Positions 13,412 through 16,978 of a DNA stretch of 16,978 nt are shown here, one piece after another. The position numbers and the translations under genes are program-made. The DNA lies in contig JASLXI010000004.1 in NCBI GenBank assembly GCA_030740415.1, forward strand, positions 1-16,978, written 5' to 3'. Below the pieces are notes generated by a model. The model did not search any database. It was not told where the DNA came from and worked only from the letters and a program-made list of their open reading frames with translations. How positions within the stretch are numbered: position 1 is the first letter of the stretch; the number at the start of each line of letters is the position of its first letter. This DNA is from Dehalococcoidia bacterium (GTDB taxonomy: Bacteria; Chloroflexota; Dehalococcoidia; UBA2985).

Positions 13412-14743
13412 TTATCGGAACATGCCTCCGATGCCCCGGGGCATTTTCCCTGAGGATATCTGCTTCATCATCTTCTGCATCTGGCGAAACTGATTGAGCA
13501 ATTGATTCACCTGCTGCGGCGTTGTACCACTGCCTCTGGCGATGCGCCGCCGTCGGCTTCCGTTGAGGATATCGGGAACACGACGCTCCTCTGGGGTCAT
13601 CGAGTAGACTATGGCCTCCAGGGATTTCATGTGGCCTCCATCCAATTCCTCCAAAGACATGCGCTTGGACAGTGAAGAGAAGCCAGGGATCATCTCCAAC
13701 ACCTGGCTGATGGGCCCCATGCGCTTCACTTGATTGAGCTGCTCTAGGAAGTCCTCGAGATTGAAGGTAGCTCTGCGGATCTTGCGCTCCATCTCCCTGG
13801 CGCGGTCCTGATCCATGGTCTCCTGTGCCCTTTCCACCAGTGTGAGGATGTCGCCCATGCCCAAGATACGGGATGCCAGGCGATCCGGATGGAAGGGTTC
13901 CAGAGCGTCGGTTCTTTCGCCCGTGCCTATGAACTTTACGGGGAGCCCGGTCATCTGTGTGATGGAGAGGGCCGCCCCTCCCCGAGCATCGCCGTCCATT
14001 TTGCTCATGATGAGACCTGTCAGCCCGATTCTCCCATGAAAGCTCTGGGCAAAGTTAACGGCGTCCTGGCCCGTCATGGCGTCCACCACCAACAGAAGCT
14101 CCGAGGGCAACGTGGCCTGCTTTATCTGCTCAAGCTCCTCCATCATCTCGTCGTCTATGTGGAGTCGTCCCCCGGTATCCAGGATGACCCACGTGGCCCC
14201 GATGTCCCTGGCCTTCTGCACCCCCTGGCGACACACCTTCAGAGCGCTGGAGTCAGGCCCCTCGCTGTAGACTTGTACGGCTAGCTGCTTGCCCAGGGCC
14301 TCCAGCTGTTCCACCGCGGCCAGACGACGAAGGTCCCCGGCCACCAGCAGAACTCGGTGCCCGGCGCGCTTGAGACTAAGGGCCAGCTTGGCAGCAGTGG
14401 TAGTCTTCCCAGACCCCTGGAGACCTGCCAGCATCAACACCGAGGGTGATTGATCGGCACCGACCAGCCTAGAGGACTCTCCACCGAGGATAGTTATAAG
14501 CTCCTCGTTGACTATCTTCACTACCTGCTGACCGGGGCTGAGGCTTTCAAGCACCTCGCTGCCCACGGCTCTTTCGCGGACCCTTTGCACGAAGTCTCGG
14601 GCCACGCGGAAGTTGACGTCGGCCTCCAGCAGGGCCAGGCGTACCTCCCTGAGGCCGTCATCCACCTCCTTCTCGGTGAGACGGCCTTTGCTAGAGAGAC
14701 GGCTGAAGACAGCGTTGAGCTTTTCGGAAAGGGTTTCAAACAT
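13412..14743 (-). CDS. ffh: Signal recognition particle protein Ffh (SRP54)
   Basis: The 443-residue GTPase of the SRP binds 4.5S RNA and signal sequences and delivers ribosomes to FtsY and SecYEG. Domains in order are the N helical bundle (1-95), the G domain with GLQGSGKTTTAAKLA (107-121), DTGGRLHID (189-197), SKMDGDARGGAAL (247-259) and the TGERTDALEPFHP closing loop (274-286), then the methionine-rich M domain (about 325-443) with NGSRRRRIARGSGTT, which binds SRP RNA, and QMQKMMKQ. Length is normal and the frame is intact. Two otherwise nearly invariant motifs differ: DTAGR is DTGGR, and the DTYRPAA insertion-box motif is DLRRLAA (137-143). The ATG start has AGAGGGG close upstream. It is the third gene of the minus-strand run after the two sugar-phosphate genes, 78 bp from PGI/PMI. 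Confidence 0.97.
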   Translation of the reverse strand: MFETLSEKLNAVFSRLSSKGRLTEKEVDDGLREVRLALLEADVNFRVARDFVQRVRERAVGSEVLESLSPGQQVVKIVNEELITILGGESSRLVGADQSPSVLMLAGLQGSGKTTTAAKLALSLKRAGHRVLLVAGDLRRLAAVEQLEALGKQLAVQVYSEGPDSSALKVCRQGVQKARDIGATWVILDTGGRLHIDDEMMEELEQIKQATLPSELLLVVDAMTGQDAVNFAQSFHGRIGLTGLIMSKMDGDARGGAALSITQMTGLPVKFIGTGERTDALEPFHPDRLASRILGMGDILTLVERAQETMDQDRAREMERKIRRATFNLEDFLEQLNQVKRMGPISQVLEMIPGFSSLSKRMSLEELDGGHMKSLEAIVYSMTPEERRVPDILNGSRRRRIARGSGTTPQQVNQLLNQFRQMQKMMKQISSGKMPRGIGGMFR

Positions 14744-14821
14744 GGTACCCCTCTGAGTCTATTGTAGGGCAGGGATGAGTTTTCTCCAAGGCAGAACTCG
14801 CCCTGGATACTGCAGGTTGCT

Positions 14822-15901
14822 CTAGCGCAAGTCCCTCAATCTGCTTTTGAGGTAGTCCAACGGTGGCACCGGCGAAGGGTCCTCTCCGTTCAGCAAAGCC
14901 AGATAATAGCTAGTGTAGTCTCCAAAGAGAATAGCGCTGAGCATCTGGGCTAGGGCACTCTTCCCCACTCCATCCACCGTACGGCATTCAACACCAGCCT
15001 TGCCTAGAAGCTCCTCGATTACCTGGTATCTCAGCTTGATTCGGGGATGGAGACTCCAGGCATTCAATAGCACTCCGCACGCCATCTTGCCCACTGGCTT
15101 TGGCCATTGAAGTCCCGCGATGGCGTTATGGCCCGCCTCCGGGAGTAGCTCCACAAAAGCCCAGGCCTTGGAGTTCTCGTTGAACTGAGTCTTCCATCGA
15201 CGAGCTACCCCACAGAGCATTCCGCCTCCGTAGACCACTATGAGCTTTCCTTGGAGTGACATAGCCAGCTCTTTGGCAGGATTATCCTGCGTTGGTACCT
15301 GTGGCTCAAGCCGATGACTGAGAGAGACCAAGACCTCCGCGGCCTCCAAGGCAGCCTCATCGCTGGAGCCAACGAGCTGAAGGGTTTGCAGAATGGCCAG
15401 AGGGATCAAGAAGCTATATCCCAGGGCCGACCTTGGCTCTCCTACGTAGTCAAACTGGAATGCTGGTACGCCCTCTCGGTGGGCCATTTCAAGCAACTCA
15501 CCTCCAGTCGTTACTGCGACTACCTTTGCCTTTCGTTGGATAGCATCATTGAATGCGGCAAGGGTCTCCTCGGTGTTGCCAGAGTGACTAGAGGCGATGA
15601 CCAGTGAGTCTGGGCCCACGTAAGGCGGTAGGTGGTAGTCCCTACACACGGTCACCAGGGGCGACCCGTCTCCGAAAACCAAGTCTCCCAACAGTTCGCC
15701 TCCAATAGCCGAGCCTCCCACACCGGTTACCACCACGTTCCGCACATTTCGGTAGTCGTTGGGCAGGCTGAATTTCAACCCCTGTTCCCAGGCACGAAGG
15801 CATTGATGGGGAAGATCCTCTATGCGCTCCCGGATTCCTGTGATGTCCAGGCTTTCATGTGTTTCAATATTGTCCAGGAAAGACCCGGCGTGGTTGACCA
15901 T
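14822..15901 (-). CDS. Bifunctional phosphoglucose/phosphomannose isomerase
   Basis: This 359-residue double-SIS-domain enzyme interconverts fructose-6-P with glucose-6-P and with mannose-6-P in the cytoplasm. Visible motifs are VVVTGVGGSAIGGELLGDLV (56-75), the phosphate-binding SSHSGNTEET (104-113), EPRSALGYSF (155-164) and, in the second half, FNENSKAWAFVELLPEAGHN, bearing the catalytic Glu and His of the PGI/PMI family; the C-terminus is LDYLKSRLRDLR. It is much shorter than the classic Pgi, as expected for this archaeal/bacterial group. The ATG overlaps the upstream PGM/PMM stop by one base (TGATG), indicating coupling. The pair lets the cell move between glucose and mannose phosphates, feeding glycan and possibly trehalose synthesis. 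Confidence 0.93.
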   Translation of the reverse strand: MVNHAGSFLDNIETHESLDITGIRERIEDLPHQCLRAWEQGLKFSLPNDYRNVRNVVVTGVGGSAIGGELLGDLVFGDGSPLVTVCRDYHLPPYVGPDSLVIASSHSGNTEETLAAFNDAIQRKAKVVAVTTGGELLEMAHREGVPAFQFDYVGEPRSALGYSFLIPLAILQTLQLVGSSDEAALEAAEVLVSLSHRLEPQVPTQDNPAKELAMSLQGKLIVVYGGGMLCGVARRWKTQFNENSKAWAFVELLPEAGHNAIAGLQWPKPVGKMACGVLLNAWSLHPRIKLRYQVIEELLGKAGVECRTVDGVGKSALAQMLSAILFGDYTSYYLALLNGEDPSPVPPLDYLKSRLRDLR

Positions 15902-16978
15902 CAGACTCCCACCAGGTTTCGGGCTTCGTCTATAAGGATGTCCACCCTATCTGGACTTTCTGCCTCGGCATAAACGCGCAGGAGGGGTTCTGTTCCGGAG
16001 AAGCGGACGATAGCCCACGATCCATCCTCTAAGATGAATCGAGTCCCATCCACGTTATCCTGGCGAGCTACCTTTGTGCCGCCGATAGCACCGGGCTTCG
16101 CCTCCAGGAGATGTCTCTCCATTACATCCCGCTTTTCGGGGTCAAAGGTGACATCATCCCTGCGATAATGGTGAGGGCCAACACGGCTGTATAGGTATTC
16201 GACAAGCTCCGATGGCTTCTTGCCAGTCTGGACGATCATGTCCAGTAGAAAGAGGCCACTGAGGACACCATCCCGCTCTGGGATATGGCCCCGAAAGCCG
16301 AACCCGCCACTCTCTTCGCCGCCTATAAGAGCATTTTCTCCCATCATGGTTGAGCCCACGTATTTGAAGCCTACGGGAGTCTCGTGGACCGGAACGTCGA
16401 AAAGCTCCCCCAGCCGAAAGACCATGCTAGTGGCCGTGAGAGACTTGACCAGCGCACCCCGCTCCCCTTTTGTTTCTAGCAGGTATAGGGCTAGAAGGGC
16501 AAAAACCTGAAGTGGTGTGATGAAGTTGCCCTTTTCGTCCACCAGGCCAAAACGGTCTGCATCGGCATCCAAGGCTAGCCCCACGTCGGCGTTCTGCTCA
16601 AGGACTGCCTTGGACAGGTCCACCAGATTATGAGCGACCGGCTCAGGCTGACTCATGCCCGGAAAGATAGGGTTCCTTTCGCCGTGTATTTCCTGGACAT
16701 CGATACTGCCGCCTCTCAGTAGAGATGGAAGGTATCCTATCCCAGCCCCGTACATGGGGTCGACCACCACCCGAAGCCCGGCATCCTTGATCGCCTGCAT
16801 ATCCACCATCCGAGCCACGTGGCTCAGGTAAGGCGAGGCCGGGTGTATGAATTTTCCAACGCCCTGCTCCAGGGCTTTAGCCCATGAGGTGGACTTGATC
16901 GAGTTCTCAGCGGAGACAACCCCTATGTGTTGCTCAAGGGCAGCCACTATCTCGGGAGAGGCGCTCCCCGCGTATTCT
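15901..16978 (-). CDS. Phosphoglucomutase/phosphomannomutase, 5' end outside the window
   Basis: The visible 358 residues of this alpha-D-phosphohexomutase run from EYAGSASPEIVAALEQHIGV to the stop TGA at 15901-15903. They contain the metal loop ALDADADRFGLVDEKG, the sugar-binding GGEESGGFGFRGHIPERDG, and the C-terminal phosphate-binding RFSGTEPLLRVYAEAES. The N-terminal domain I, with the TASHNP phosphoserine, lies beyond 16978. The frame is open to the window end, so the GTG at 16947 is not the start. The enzyme converts hexose-6-P to hexose-1-P, the step before nucleotide-sugar formation. It overlaps the PGI/PMI gene by one base, forming an operon of successive pathway steps. Glucose versus mannose preference cannot be told from this part. 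Confidence 0.93.
   Translation of the reverse strand, partial: EYAGSASPEIVAALEQHIGVVSAENSIKSTSWAKALEQGVGKFIHPASPYLSHVARMVDMQAIKDAGLRVVVDPMYGAGIGYLPSLLRGGSIDVQEIHGERNPIFPGMSQPEPVAHNLVDLSKAVLEQNADVGLALDADADRFGLVDEKGNFITPLQVFALLALYLLETKGERGALVKSLTATSMVFRLGELFDVPVHETPVGFKYVGSTMMGENALIGGEESGGFGFRGHIPERDGVLSGLFLLDMIVQTGKKPSELVEYLYSRVGPHHYRRDDVTFDPEKRDVMERHLLEAKPGAIGGTKVARQDNVDGTRFILEDGSWAIVRFSGTEPLLRVYAEAESPDRVDILIDEARNLVGV

Noticed and set aside
14450..14767. Plus-strand 105-codon frame opposite ffh
   Set aside because: Shadow of the conserved Ffh N domain; no independent support.
1..16978. CRISPR arrays, tRNA/rRNA genes, insertion sequences, phage or defence genes
   Set aside because: No regularly spaced repeats, cloverleaf sequences, transposase motifs or terminal inverted repeats were seen by eye.

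Overview
The window looks like a chromosomal segment of a free-living, aerobic or microaerobic bacterium, most likely of the phylum Chloroflexota (Dehalococcoidia/SAR202-like). This is inferred from the style of the proteins (HflK/HflC pair, PAC2-family protein, bifunctional PGI/PMI isomerase, TreT-like glycosyltransferase, Ni-SOD with its protease). No rRNA or other phylogenetic marker is present to prove it. I see no tRNA, rRNA, CRISPR array, insertion sequence or phage gene.

Layout. 1-388 (-): start of a rhomboid protease cut by the window edge. 389-1029: non-coding, with a decayed 3' gene fragment and a possible small RNA. 1030-2346 (+): TreT-like trehalose synthase. 2507-4530 (+): hflK-hflC, translationally coupled, behind a good sigma-70-type promoter. 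4638-5769 (-): a histone-deacetylase-family pseudogene. 5907-6638 (+): larB, for the nickel-pincer cofactor, with an odd start region. 6703-7164 (-): lipoprotein cytochrome c. 7437-9242 (+): nitrogen module made of four 11-bp-phased GTAAC-type boxes, an ammonium transporter, a PII protein and a strong terminator. 9429-10145 (-): polyprenol-phosphate mannosyltransferase-like GT2. 10240-11372: divergent pair of a signal-peptidase-like maturation protease and nickel superoxide dismutase. 11539-12432 (+): PAC2 protein. 12578-13393 (+): Fpg/Nei DNA glycosylase pseudogene. 13412-16978 (-): phosphoglucomutase/phosphomannomutase (5' end cut off), PGI/PMI, ffh.

How the genes fit together. The PGM/PMM and PGI/PMI genes interconvert hexose phosphates and could feed nucleotide-sugar and mannosyl or trehalose synthesis (TreT, Dpm1-like GT). 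Amt and GlnK form the usual ammonium uptake and sensing pair; the GTAAC boxes suggest control by a response-regulator-type nitrogen regulator. Ni-SOD needs proteolytic exposure of its nickel hook, and the divergent S26 peptidase is the obvious candidate. Two independent genes (HDAC family and Fpg family) are clearly broken by stops and frameshifts, and larB seems to have lost its canonical start codon. The window therefore shows active gene decay, or a sequence of imperfect quality, beside well-preserved housekeeping genes.

Nothing here is a clear undescribed multi-gene system. The most informative items are the GTAAC box array, the PII protein without its modifiable tyrosine, the AUA/lost start of larB, the two pseudogenes and the unusual Ffh GTPase motifs.
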